Positions 1-10,856 of a stretch of DNA of 64,000 nt are shown here, piece after piece. The stretch lies in NCBI RefSeq assembly GCF_014529535.1, contig NW_023503375.1:5414491-5478490 (forward strand), given 5' to 3'. The DNA comes from Bradysia coprophila (Eukaryota; Arthropoda; Insecta; Diptera; Sciaridae). A model generated the notes under the pieces. It ran no database searches. It was not told the origin of the DNA and worked only from the letters and a program-made list of their open reading frames with translations. Every line of letters begins with the position of its first letter. Position 1 is the first letter of the stretch. Both the position numbers and the translations under genes were made by a program.

Positions 1-2862
1 CGTTGTCAATACACAGTTTTGGTTTTTTTTGATAACTTTTTTTTTGTGTGGCGTTGAGCATAACTTTGAAAACTTCGACGAAAGGTTGAACTAACAACGA
101 TGCATGTATTGCTTAGTATAGGAAAATATTATAGATCGAACGTCTGAAACTGGGGCTACACATCACAGGCTAAACAATGATAAACGGAGCATAATTAGAC
201 ACTAAGCGCTTCCTCAGCGCTCACTCACAAATTAAAAAGTGTTTCTAAATGCGAAAAATGCTGTCAAACCAAATGAAGTTCCATGTGGCTGTGTGAGTGA
301 TACTACATTACGTACTGTTCAGAGTTACTTTTTACAAAGTGTTGCGTTCGGAAAGTGTTTCTTTGACTAGTAAGATTGATATTATTATATATAAGTCGAC
401 CTAACTTAAAAGCTTTCCAATAGTCAGAAAAAATTTGTCCAAACACAGATGATAAATGAAGGGCTGCTAGGCATTTCACGCCACGTCATTCACAATAATT
501 GACAAAATGACACATTTTGTATAAGGAAAATGTCACTTTGTGAGTTATTGTGAATGCGAAATCCCTCAACACCAAATGAAGCGATAGATCTTATTTGGAC
601 CCTTTGAAAATACTTAGCATGAACGTAGAGAATTTGAATTCATCAGTGAATGGAACGTTGAGGCTATTTAACACTTTGGTGCAAAAATTACATTTGGGCA
701 GCATCTTGACATATTGAGAATGCTTTAGGCCTCAAAAATAAATATTCTGTTCGTGGAGAAAAACAGTTAATCGCACCTTGCCCACATAAAGCAGTTATTT
801 CATAAAAAGTTGGCAAAAAACTTCCTCGAAAATTTCTCGCTACACTCTGGTTGATGAAAATGAAATTTCCCACTTTTTTCCCGATGACAAAACAACTTTT
901 TTCGAAAGATGAGGTGAAAAATAATAATTTTCTCGTTTGCTTTGTGAAAAATGTTTTTCATATGTGCGACGTGATTTAACCTATTTTCTCCCCTAATTAG
1001 AACATGAGGAAATTGTGTTTGGTTGACGATTTGTCGAATGACATTTCTAGTGAGAAAAGTGCCGCACTTTGGGGAACTATGGGAAGAAAATGGAACTTTT
1101 CTTACTTGAACTGTCACTTTGTTGATATTTGTCAAAGTGGTAAGGTGAACTGATTTTTATTATTTCTTGGAGAATACGGTCATTTTCACATCTGGAAGAC
1201 CAGCTCGAACGACTTGAAACTCCGCTTACCTTCGCTCTTGTTGAAAATTTCTATTTTCTTCTCTCGGTAAACAAATAACTATAAAAAATCCCTCCTACAA
1301 AACTTACTTCCTTGATCAATAGACACAAAGAACATATTCGTTCTCTGTCTAATTAAAAGAGTTAAAGCACTGAAAATCGACCAACGTGATGTGATTAAAA
1401 CTTACAACTTCCTTCTATGTCAGTTGCATCATTTTGACCACTATGTTAAAAGACCAGAATTCGAAGGTGTCGAAACAGCACAATTCGAATATTTCAATTA
1501 TTCAAGTAAATATTCGTAGTATTTGCTAGTTGAAGACCTTTACGCTGCTCACTATAATGCGGTTACAAGATGATGATGCATCAGATGCATCCACTCACAC
1601 CATCTCCACAATATATTTATTATTCAAAATTGTGATGGAATTATGTACATGTTCGCAAGGCGAATGCTTCAACAAATTCCACAAATTTGAGCTGGTTGAT
1701 TATGTCGTAGATATACTGTTAAATATTGTATGTGTGTATGTGTGTTAAATAAGTCTTAATGTATTTAACCAAATGCTTAGTACAAACAGCCACAACTAAT
1801 ATCTAACAATCGTGCAAACAGATGCGAAAGAAAATTGTTGTTTCTGCATCGAATTCCAATATAAAAAATTTGTTATCAATTCCATCCAACTGTAGGACAT
1901 TATATTATGAATAGAATGTTGTTTGTCGGTTATGCCAACAAGATAAAGAGAACAAAACTCCAAATATTATTTCAAAGAGTCTGGAACTTTATTGTTTCAT
2001 AATCCGAGATAAAACGGAGAGTCTTCAAAAACTTTGTTCCGTAATCATTTACCCAAACTTTTTCATCATTATTACGCATTATCATTCATTCTGATTTCCA
2101 TACAACAACTTCCGAAGACCGATCCGGAATTTATGTGCCATCCCATTTGTTCATAAAATATATGGAAAATTATTCTCGTTTTATTTCTATTTCTATTTTT
2201 TGTTGTTGCATTATATTCCAGTTCCCCCCATCTCCCCGGTATCCCCATTCAATATACTGTTTCCCTTTCGGTTTTCTGTCTCTTAAATCTGGCAATTTGC
2301 CCAACATTCTTGTACCCCAAGTAGTATCCGCACACACACAATTCCGATATTATACCGAAAACTACATTATTGTTTGTAGATTAGATAACACATTTGGTAA
2401 GCGTCTACGATCTTTTTCCCAGAGTGACGACGAGTAAGTGTCTCTATAAAACATATAAATTTAAAAGAAGGAAAAAAAGAAGACGAAGGCAAACTAGAAA
2501 GCACAAAACAAAACGCATAGAAGGGAAGAAAAATATTCTCCGACGTTTTTTTTTCTACTTTTAACCGAAATTTATGGCTATTTTCGTGCACTTAAACCCC
2601 GAGAAAACTATTGTAGTAAATTACATGCTTACGAGCAATAGATATCATAATATCTTACGTAGGTTCAGCTCAATCTTCGAAAGTATGGAATGTGAATGAG
2701 GCGGGATTTATGTTGTAAGTGAGTGCAACATTTGTAAAAATATTGTTACGCGAAATCACTTTTGTTACAAGCTTGATATCTGGGCGCATCCTGGATACTC
2801 TAGAGTCTTGAGCACATTCCGAGAAAATTTTATCTCCAGATACAACAATCAATTTTGCAAAA
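1..2862. other. Gene-free left flank, repeat remnants only
   Basis: I see no convincing coding exon here. Open frames are short, have no recognisable domain and no good splice context. The stretch is AT-rich. Around 1090-1200 it resembles 38540-38690, with the same 'ACTGTCACTTTGT' core and a following 'GGTCA' block, so at least part is an old dispersed repeat. A compact hairpin element lies at 470-565. Confidence 0.5.
470..565. repeat. Short hairpin MITE, copy 1 of family at 38414
   Basis: Left and right ends are inverted copies sharing 'TCATTCACAATAATT', separated by a short loop around 'TTTTGTATAAGG'. The same hairpin is found at 38414-38519, where the arms are better preserved. This copy has a decayed right arm. 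It has no coding capacity and is probably a miniature inverted-repeat transposon. Confidence 0.7.
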
Positions 2863-3290
2863 GAGGAATTTTTTTTTGAAAGTGGACCAAGATGCACTGA
2901 TAGAGGTTTAACGTAGCTTTACAATGATACTCCACTTGCCATAGAACTGACAGGTTGAGGATACTTTTTTTGGGTTCTAAGTGAATAGTGTTTCTTCACT
3001 AAAAAGGAAAGTATTATTTTAGAAAAATACACGAATTATGCTGTTTTTGATGTCTGTACTTGTCCCGTATCTACTGGACAATACCTATCTAATGAACCCC
3101 CACACATGTATGTGCATAGCCTGTGGCGGTAGTAAATCACGGACAGAAACGTCTTTTTCCGACTTTTGGTGGAGGTTCATTAGTCGATAAAAGAATATTA
3201 AACGACCGCGGTTTTAGACTATTGGTGCTAAGGGCTTTCTGGGCATGTAAACAAAGAGTCGCTAAAAAAATAGCTCCGACGGCCTTCCCA
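2863..3290 (-). mobile_element. Degenerate copy of the 26510-26875 MITE family
   Basis: The left end reads 'GAAAGTGGACCA' after a T run, as in the TIR of the element at 26510. The interior matches the reverse complement of that element: a block around 'GGACAATACCTATCTAATGA' and one around 'GGGCTTTCTGGGCAT'. The right end keeps 'TAGCTCCGACGG' but the outer TIR is lost. It is an old, inverted and diverged copy. Confidence 0.75.
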
Positions 3291-3336
3291 TATTGATTTT
3301 CGACCACAATAAACCGAAAATTATCTCATACACGCA

Positions 3337-3488
3337 CGGAATTTTGAAAACCGACACATTTTCTGTTTCTGTGTTTGACAGCTTTGACGTTTTGATTTCT
3401 CCATATAAAATGCAATATAATGCATGGAAAATTCTCAAAAACACCTGAAAACCACAAAACAGAAAATGTGTCGGTTTTCGAAATTCCG
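3337..3488. repeat. Hairpin with 32 bp arms
   Basis: Positions 3337-3368 and 3457-3488 are inverted copies containing 'AACCGACACATTTTCTGTTT', with essentially one difference near the outer end. The loop is about 90 bp. This is probably a small MITE. It directly abuts the degenerate element on its left. Confidence 0.75.
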
Positions 3489-3744
3489 TAAGTGTAGGTA
3501 TCATTCATAAATTACGGACCACCTTTTCAGTGCATCAAAATAAAATCGTACAGAACTCGAGAAATACGCGGCCTGTGAAGTTAAAACTATCAACGTTTTC
3601 TGCAACCAGCTGCTAAAAATGAACTTTTGAAACCTACCTTCGACATACATTCTGCTGCATGAACGAAATGTTGTATGAGTCTTCATGTATGCATTTATGA
3701 ATGCTTCAAAAATTGGTTCACCGCGATTATGTATCTCAAAACCT

Positions 3745-3830
3745 GAATGGTCCGAATGGTTAGAGGTGTTGCTCTATAAGCATTGGGTTTTGGTGTCAGG
3801 AGTTCGAAACCTGGTCAGGGCAGAATTTTC
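3745..3830 (+). repeat. tRNA-derived SINE-like unit (Ser/Leu-type)
   Basis: The stretch carries an A-box-like 'TCCGAATGGTTAGAGG' and a B-box-like 'GAGTTCGAAACC' about 45 bp downstream, the spacing of RNA polymerase III internal promoters. Short T-arm pairing (CAGG/CCTG) is visible. A full acceptor stem is not, so I read it as a SINE head, not a working tRNA. It resembles type II (Ser/Leu) tRNAs by inspection only. Confidence 0.55.
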
Positions 3831-4756
3831 TTTACGTTTAATGGATCAGAAGGAGTCGTGAAAAGTAAATATATTTCTACTAGTTGCGAAAAGTAAATTA
3901 TAGAAAAACAGAGAAAAAAGGCCCTTCGATCGCCAACCAAATCACGCATTAAAAAGTTCAGTTTTCGCAGCGCAGTTGCAAAATAGCTGTTTATCCAACA
4001 GTGATAAATGCTTTTTAGGCACTAGATGTGAAAATACACATACTTTTTCGCAATAAAGGTAACAGAAAATCCTACTTTTAGTCACTTGTTGCGAAAACCT
4101 TTTTTAAAAAACTTTAATGAAAATGAAAACTATCACTCGTTTGATTACTCTATTTCACAAAAAAAACATTGAATTACCTTAACAATGACACCACACACGA
4201 CCCTGCACGTTTCTTGTGCCTCGAGAAAAGTGCGTGTTTTTGGATTTTGATCACCTGTCAGTTTCCACTAGCCACACAAGCTTCGAAGATTTTTTTAAAA
4301 GGTGGTTTTGGCTTCTAGGGACTAATGCCTTTTTGATGCACTCAAAATTCTCAGAATCGATCATTTTAATTTGGTTTTCCTTTACACTAATTGGTTCCAC
4401 AACAATTTCGTTGAACAAATGAAAATCTAGATTTCTTTTCTGAATTTTAGGCACGCACTCGAAACAAAAATGAACGACTAAAATTAAACATTTAGATTTT
4501 CATTTGTCAACAATAGATCATTGTCATGTGCATTTGATATGTCAAATAAGTTTTCATTTTCACAAAGCTTCAAACTTCAAAGTTTAGAAAATTTGTATGA
4601 AATTTTATTTTTTAGAGGTTAGCTTTGTGAAAATGACAGTTAAGTGTAGATACGCGGGTGACACACCACAGTTGAAGATAAAATGACGGATTTAATGCAA
4701 AAATTCACCTCCTGTGACGATTCTCGTCGCCCTGACGATGTGGTGATTTTTTTTTT

Positions 4757-4829
4757 CTTCAGAAGTGGTGTGTTCCCTCATATATAATAAAATGGCGATC
4801 TGCGTGACCTCCCCAAAGTTTACAGCCTT
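4757..4829 (-). repeat. Dispersed repeat shared with 51651-51767
   Basis: On the minus strand this reads 'AAGGCTGTAAACTTTGGGGA' followed by 'CACGCAGATCGCCATTTTAT' and 'GGGAACACACCACTTCT'. The same order of blocks occurs on the plus strand at 51651-51720. The copy at 51651 has both ends inverted, so this is probably half of a MITE. Confidence 0.65.
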
Positions 4830-5078
4830 GTATTTTGTGTGGAAACACAAACCACAACAACTCTCAAACCAGAAAACATGACGAACTTCAGTTTTCTCGC
4901 CCTGTAATACTTTTACATTTCCAGATTTCATAATTTAAATTTTAAATTAATTTGTTTGAAATAAAAACGCAAATGTTGAATAACACAACAGAAGACAACA
5001 CACTTCTGTGTGGCCTGTGTGTGTTTGTTGATAAAAGTATAAAGTACACTTACAAGTTTAACGATAATTTAATTGAAC

Positions 5079-5240
5079 CAACGCACTTCAAGCAAAAGTG
5101 CTTCGAGTGACAGCTGCCAAATAGATTAGTATTTCGAATGAAAATTCTTTCCAGATTTTTTGACAGTGTCAAAATTTGCATTTTACACTATCCCATTTCA
5201 GTACTCTATTTAGAGTACCACTCATGCTTGAAGTGCGTTG
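5079..5240. mobile_element. MITE with 7 bp target duplication
   Basis: The ends are 'CAACGCACTTCAAGC' and its inverted copy 'GCTTGAAGTGCGTTG'. Flanks are the direct repeat ATTGAAC at 5072-5078 and 5241-5247 (8 bp if one more C is counted). The 162 bp interior is non-coding. Relatives are at 44284-44429, and a lone right end is at about 33299-33317. TIR and duplication length suggest a hAT/P-like DNA transposon derivative. Confidence 0.85.
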
Positions 5241-5871
5241 ATTGAACCATATAACCAGTTGCATCACAGAGAAAAAAGTCAGATTAAATGTTTAATCTTT
5301 GGAAAGATTACGAACATTTTAAATTTTTCTAAAGATTTCATTTCAATCTTTTTTCAAAGATTACAAAAATTAAATCTTTCGATAGATTACGTTTCGGATT
5401 AAAATGGCTAAAATTGATAGTAGCAGTGAGAAGTGAAGTTAAATATAGAAAAGTTTGCCACGAATTTTTTTTTCAAAGAACGTTGTTACCTAGAGTTTAT
5501 GATTAGAATCTAGTAGATGGTAGATGTGTAATTTTTTGTCATATGTTAGCGATTCAAAGTAAAACTAAAAACCACAGCACAGAAATATTTGAGACTTTTT
5601 TTTTTGCTTTTCTTTAGGAATATTAATTTTTGAGTTGAAAATCGTTGCAAAATTAAATAAATTCTTCCATGCAAATTGGTCCGTTATACTTCTTAATCAA
5701 TTGTACAATTAAATATGGGGCGCAAAATATCGTTTTATTATAATATTTTCCTACTTTTCAATATTTTTGCCAGGCTCAACTTCCTTATCGTTGATTATCC
5801 AGATTTATGAAATATAATAATCGTTTATTGAATAATTAAAAAAATGAAGAAAAAAAGTGTTGCCTTCGATT

Positions 5872-5928
5872 AGGATTTGAACTCGTTGACTATGATGGTT
5901 ACCTCAGTCGGTACAAAGGTTTCGTTCA
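5872..5928 (-). repeat. tRNA-like unit, minus strand
   Basis: The reverse complement has an A-box-like 'TACCGACTGAGGTAACC' and a B-box-like 'GAGTTCAAATCC'. Spacing suits a polymerase III internal promoter, but cloverleaf stems are poor. It lies in the left half of the 5265-6378 element, opposed to the unit at 6004. Confidence 0.45.
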
Positions 5929-6003
5929 GAAGATTATTTTTTAATCTTTGAAAGATTAAAATCTCCGTAACAACGGTTCGAAATTAAATCTTGCCAAGAT
6001 TAA

Positions 6004-6076
6004 GAACCCAATAGCTCAGTGGTAAAGTACAGGACTGGAGATACGGAGGTACCGAGGTGAAAGAGTTCAAATCCTG
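6004..6076 (+). repeat. tRNA-like unit, plus strand
   Basis: It contains 'TAGCTCAGTGGTAAAG', a very good A-box/D-arm, and 'GAGTTCAAATCC', a good B-box. The region between them does not form a normal anticodon arm, so this is a tRNA-derived repeat and not a functional tRNA. It is the partner of the inverted unit at 5872-5928. Confidence 0.5.
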
Positions 6077-6742
6077 ATCAAAGTAAGTAAAAAAAAACAT
6101 TTAATTTCAACTAAACAAATAAAATTCTCAATTTCAGAATAAATGAAAGAAGTAAATCTGACTCAATATTCAAATATATGTTGGAAAAAAAAATTTTAAT
6201 TTCAAAATAAAAAAAATTTAAATCTATTGCAAGATTTCGATCTAATCCATCGAAAGATTATTTTCGAAAGATTAAATGCAAGTAATCTTTCGAAAAATTA
6301 GATTTCAATCCAAAAATAAATTTGGTCCTATATGTAATCCGAAAAAGATTTAAATCTAATCCAGGATTTCTCTCTGTGCAGATAGAATTACTCCAAAGCA
6401 ACGACGCAAATGCAAACATAAACAACTAATGAATGGTGTTGTTCGGTGCCGATCATAACCCCCAACCATCGATTTCTGTGTATCATAATTTTACTCATCT
6501 TCAAACATTATCAAATACAAATAAAATTTCGTTTTTTTTACTATATAGTCAACACACGCCGTGATAACCCCTACCCTTTGAATGCGTATACGTTATTAGC
6601 GGACGGCCTCATCGCCAGTGATAAGTTTTTATTCGCACATGTTTGTTTCTATTTTTATTTTCATTGTTTTTTCACTTGTTTTGTATCTTATCAGTCAGTG
6701 AAGAGAGTTTATCAATGACAAAAGTATGAGAACACAAGAGCG

Positions 6743-6750
6743 TATATATA
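6743..6750 (+). promoter_or_regulatory. TATA box of the fatty acid hydroxylase gene
   Basis: The motif TATATATA lies 68 bp upstream of the ATG at 6818. A start site about 30 bp downstream would give a 5' leader of roughly 40-45 nt. The transcription start is inferred, not seen. Confidence 0.45.
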
Positions 6751-6817
6751 GGCATCTTTGCGTTCGCGTGTAATAAATCGCTAATTGGTCACAGTAGTCA
6801 AAAAATTGTGTGTGAAA

Positions 6818-9800
6818 ATGGGAGCTGAAACGAAGAAGGTGTCCGAAAGTGGATTTCTTTTTGGTGTAAATCCGTTGATATATTGGACGGCACTTATATA
6901 TGGTGTTACAAGGTAAGACATTTGGATTTTTCAATGTCATATTTAAACGATTCATAAAAACGTATAACAATTTTGAACGTACCGGTTTCGACCTTTGTAC
7001 AATTATAACCCTGAAGATTGCTTGTTATTTCGGTTCGTTCATAATTGTGTCGGATTAATGGAATTTTTTCGTTTTGAATTGTGGGTAAAATTAACAAAAT
7101 TTGGTAAATTGAAAATGTTGCGTACAAAATTGTCGATCCGAGGCGAGGCCGAGAATATGAGAAAGCAGAAAAGTGTAGAAATTGAGCAAGGGTACGTTGA
7201 GGATGGACGTAAAACATAGATCTGGGGATTAAAAATTCACGGCAGTGTTGGCCCGGTTGCAAAATTAGTATAAAAGGAAAATGTTTTTTTGCAACTACTT
7301 CAAAAGGCTGCAGTGCTGAAGTGCGTAAATGGATTTCCCTATTTAGGCACTAGTGCGTTAAAGTAATGTTTGGAAAAATGAGTATCCCACTCATGCAGAT
7401 AAAATGTTGTTTCTAACTTGTGCATACGATTTGTTGGAAACCTCGGCTTTGCCTCGGATTGAGAGTTTAAACATCTATTGCGCAATAGTATTGCCGTAAT
7501 TTCCACGAAACTAAAAACATCAATTCGCCACACCATTTTTGAAAACATAACCAAAGTGACATTTTGAGCGAGCAAAGTTCTATTTTCTTCCCATGAGAGA
7601 AAAAGTACTGCGTTTTTCACACTAGAAATGCCATTTGACCAATCGCCAAAAAAACTCCTGCCATCATAGGGTGAAGAAAATAAGGTAATTTACACCGCAC
7701 ATGTGAAAAGCGTTGTGTTCACATCGGGGAAATTCCGATTCGAGCGTTTCGTGTTGGAATTTGTTATTTTCTTCCTTTGGTCATTTTCTCACCTCAGCTG
7801 AAACCATTGTTCCATTGTGTCATTGTTGTGAAAAACAACACCCTCGAAATGAAATTTCCAAACTTTCTTCACTTGGTGAACAAAGAACTATTACCTGACA
7901 AGTGATAAAAAATATAAAGTTGCAGTTTTGGGGTTTGTTTATCCGTGGCGAGTTCGAGGCCAACAACTGTACGAAAACTGACTTTAATTTTATCCCGACT
8001 TTTGTAATGGATTTCATGTCTTTTGATTTCCCTAGGGTCGAAAGTGGCTTGTTACAACCCTGAGGACACGTTGAAGTTAATTGCGGCTTGACAACTTTCG
8101 GCACCCTGGACTTTACTTAAATCGTCGAGGAATGCCTTCAAATAAATTTCTAAAAATCCAAAACGGAATTCTAGATTTTTAGAAATTTATTTGGAGGCAT
8201 TCCTCGACGATTTAAGTAAAGTCGAGGGTGCCGAAAGTTGACAAGCCGCAATTAACTTCAACGTGAAGTAAATTTTCTTTAATTTATTTCAGTTTAAAAA
8301 AATTAGTACAAAAAACATCCGGTAGTTCTAGTATGACGAAATCAATTCAAAAGAGCTATGGAAATTGACCGTAAGCTTTGTTGGCTTTGCCAAGGATCAA
8401 CAAAATACACACAAAAACTCTGCTTTTCATCATCAATAGTCATTTACATAACAAGGAATAAAAAGTTGAAAAGTAGAGTTTTTGTGTGAGTTTTGTTGAT
8501 CCGAGGCGAAGCCGATGTCAATAAACACACGAAAACAAGACTTTTCATTCTTATCCTGAGTTGTGGATTTGTAATGGATTTTATATGTTTTTGAAACCCA
8601 AGCCAAGTTTCTTGTTTTCCCTAGGTGTGTAATAAGCCACTTTCGACACTACGGAAATCAATATCATTTGAAAAACTAGTGCACACATAGGAAACAATAA
8701 CACGACTTTACTTTAAGCAGCATAGAACTGACCAATTAAGTTCATTTTATCGGATGGAAAATATTTATAGAAGACGGGTTATTTAACTATGCAGGTATTC
8801 GATCATTACCACTTCGAGTGTTTCTATAAAAAATGAATTCATTTTATCGGTCATTCAAGCAGCTCTTAAAATGCGAATTATTTATAAAACTGGAATGTGA
8901 TTATCGAACATAACGAGGTTAAGAGTGTTGATAAACGAAGTGTAAGGTGACCAGGCACAGAGTAAACATCAAATGTTTGAAGACGAAAAACACTTACCCA
9001 AAGATGCTCATTTTCGATTTTTTTTGGAAAAGGTTTCCTTGTTATGAGTTCCGATGACATTCCTGCCACGACCTACATACTTTTGCCTAAATGTTAAAAA
9101 TAATGAGAATAACAAATATTAGGGTCAGAACATGCAAGATAGAGAGTTCATCGTTATTTCACTTGAGAGAAAATGTTTGGGTGTGTCATTGCCTTTACTA
9201 CAAAATGTTTATCAAAAAAAAAATCCGAAAATTTAAATCTGAACTTTGTCACTTTACTGATGTTATTGGACCAGAGTCGATGCAACCACAGATATTTGAG
9301 GACTTTTACACTTTTTTTATAAACGATTTATCACAGGGCGAAGGTAGCGAAGGTAGAATGCGGAAACTTTCTACGGATTTTGTTAAGTAGAACCAATCGA
9401 TGGTGGATCATATAGGCTCATTTCTCATTGTGCAACTCGATTTCCAAATGTCGCTGTTGTACACAAAACGTCATTTTTTGGACACATAACGTCATTTTTT
9501 GTACACAAAATGTCAAAACAACAAGTATTTTGTTGACCGAAGCAAGGTACTCTATTAATGATTGTTAGGGGCGTCTGCGGAGCGCGCGTGTGCAAATTAT
9601 GTGTATCGGTGGTATCCAGGATACCGGGAAATTTCTGAAAAAAATTTTAGGATACCGGGAAATCGAATTATAGCTGCACAAACCAGCGGGAAATGTATGT
9701 AGCGGGAAGTCACTTTTTGGATACCGGGAAATCCGGGAAATCTTGAATCGGATACCGGGAAGAAAACATAATTTGCACACGCGGCGGAGCGTAGAGCTTT

Positions 9801-10841
9801 TTTAACGCTGTAGGTTTAATCCATTCGAAATTTTTCCAGGTTGATCGAATTGTTAACGAATACGGAGAATTTTTGGACAAATAGCTGGAATAAGTTTATT
9901 GATTATACCGGTAAATTGAGCCTAACCAAGGCCCTACAGAACTAGAGAACTTTTTTTTAATCAAATTTAACTCGAATATTTCTTTAGGGGATGATCCCTT
10001 ACTTTGTTACGTCTGGGCAACTACAGCTTACACTATGGCCTTGTATTGGACTCTCGGTTCAATATTCATATTAATGGACGTAACCAACAAACCAGAGTTC
10101 GTCCGTAAATACAAGACTCAGCCAGAGGCAAACGTTCCACTCGACAAATGGAAATGTTTCACTGCTTCGTTGAGAGTGCTTTTCAATCAAATTTTTGTTG
10201 GCATTCCCTATTCCTGCTTACTGTTCCAACTCAGTAAACTGGTTGGTTCTCCCGGCCTAAGAGTTGTTACTAGCTTCCCGAAGCTAATGCTTGACTTGGT
10301 CATAATGTCATTTGTGTACGAGATCTTGTTTTACTACTCACATCGCTTACTTCATCACCGGATGTTCTATAAATACATTCACAAAGTTCACCACGAATGG
10401 ACGGCTCCTGTGAGTGTAATGGCAGTATATGCACATTGGTTTGGTAAGAGTTTATGAAGTTGACATTTGACAATCTTACAATTTGATGTATTTTCAGAGC
10501 ACATCATCAGTAACCTGACTCCAGTCGTCATCTGCTTAATTTCAGTCAATGCACCACTGTCAACCAGCTGGGTCTGGTTTACGTTAACTATTATTTCAAC
10601 GCTCGGTGATCATTCCGGCTACCATCTGCCGTTTCTTCACAGTCCCCAGTTCCATGACTATCACCATTTGAAGTTCGTCGAATGTTACGGTGTGAGCGGT
10701 ATGCTTGACCGATTTCACAAAACTTCGTCAAAGTTCGAAGAATCGATTCACTTCTTACGGCACCGGACTCTCTTGTCGTTCACATCGGCAAACGAATTGT
10801 ATCCGGACGATTTGGTGACGAAAGCGGATAAAACGGAATAA
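6818..10841 (+). CDS. Fatty acid hydroxylase/sterol desaturase family protein (FAXDC2-like)
   Basis: Four exons, 6818-6912, 9840-9910, 9988-10443 and 10498-10841, join in frame through GT..AG introns to 321 codons. The protein is a membrane-bound di-iron hydroxylase of the ERG3/ERG25-like superfamily. Such enzymes hydroxylate or demethylate lipid or sterol substrates in the endoplasmic reticulum. The histidine boxes that hold the iron are visible: HRLLHH near residue 174, HKVHHEW near 187 and HDYHH near 260, plus DHSGYH near 245. Several hydrophobic segments flank them. The length is near that of animal FAXDC2 proteins. The start [12 protein letters not shown] is the first ATG after a TATA box. 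Intron 1 (2.9 kb) carries two long hairpins and a MITE. A transposon begins 16 bp after the stop. The exact substrate cannot be told from sequence. Confidence 0.9.
8067..8265. repeat. Near-perfect 92 bp-arm hairpin
   Basis: Arms 8067-8158 and 8174-8265 are inverted copies with about 3 mismatches in 92 bp and a loop of only 15 nt. They include 'ACTTTACTTAAATCGTCGAG'. There is no coding capacity. Such a structure may be a young MITE or a recent inverted duplication. It lies in intron 1 of the hydroxylase gene, so its RNA would fold into a long hairpin. Confidence 0.85.
8381..8515. repeat. Imperfect hairpin
   Basis: The left arm 'GGATCAACAAAATACACACA' and following 'AAAACTCTGCTTTTC' are mirrored on the right by 'GAAAAGTAGAGTTTTTGTGT' and 'GTTTTGTTGATCC'. 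The loop is about 35 bp. It is a second inverted repeat in the same intron. Confidence 0.65.
9585..9783. mobile_element. MITE with 8 bp duplication GCGGAGCG
   Basis: Ends are 'CGCGTGTGCAAATTATGT' and its inverted partner 'ACATAATTTGCACACGCG'. The flanks 9577-9584 and 9784-9791 are identical (GCGGAGCG). The interior is built from repeats of 'GGATACCGGGAAAT'. It has hAT-like target duplication length, carries no coding sequence, and sits 56 bp upstream of exon 2 of the hydroxylase gene. Confidence 0.88.
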
Positions 10842-10856
10842 TTTCCTCTCTAAGCT

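Larger units (their letters stand above)
5265..6378. mobile_element. Inverted-repeat element with two opposed tRNA-like units
   Basis: The ends are 'CACAGAGAAAAAAGTC' and, inverted, 'GATTTCTCTCTGTG'. Inside each end lie runs of 'AATCTTTCGAAAGATTA'-type palindromic blocks. The middle holds two tRNA-like units pointing in opposite directions (5872-5928 minus, 6004-6076 plus). There is no protein-coding capacity. A target duplication is not clear. It is either a non-autonomous DNA transposon that captured tRNA-derived sequence or two SINEs fused head to head. Confidence 0.65.
7264..9584. other. Intron 1 of the hydroxylase gene: repeats only
   Basis: No coding exon is seen between exons 1 and 2. 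The stretch contains hairpins at 8067-8265 and 8381-8515. Fragments reading 'GATCCGAGGCGAAGCCGA' or similar recur at about 7135, 7440 and 8500, and a related fragment is at 54740. Around 9450-9510 there is a short imperfect tandem of 'GTACACAAAACGTCATTTTT'. Confidence 0.55.

Noticed and set aside
3745..3830. A functional tRNA gene
   Set aside because: Internal promoter boxes are present but a paired acceptor stem is not, so a SINE head is more likely.
6695..7262. Minus-strand frames over hydroxylase exon 1
   Set aside because: They are antisense shadows of the real exon and its intron with no domain.
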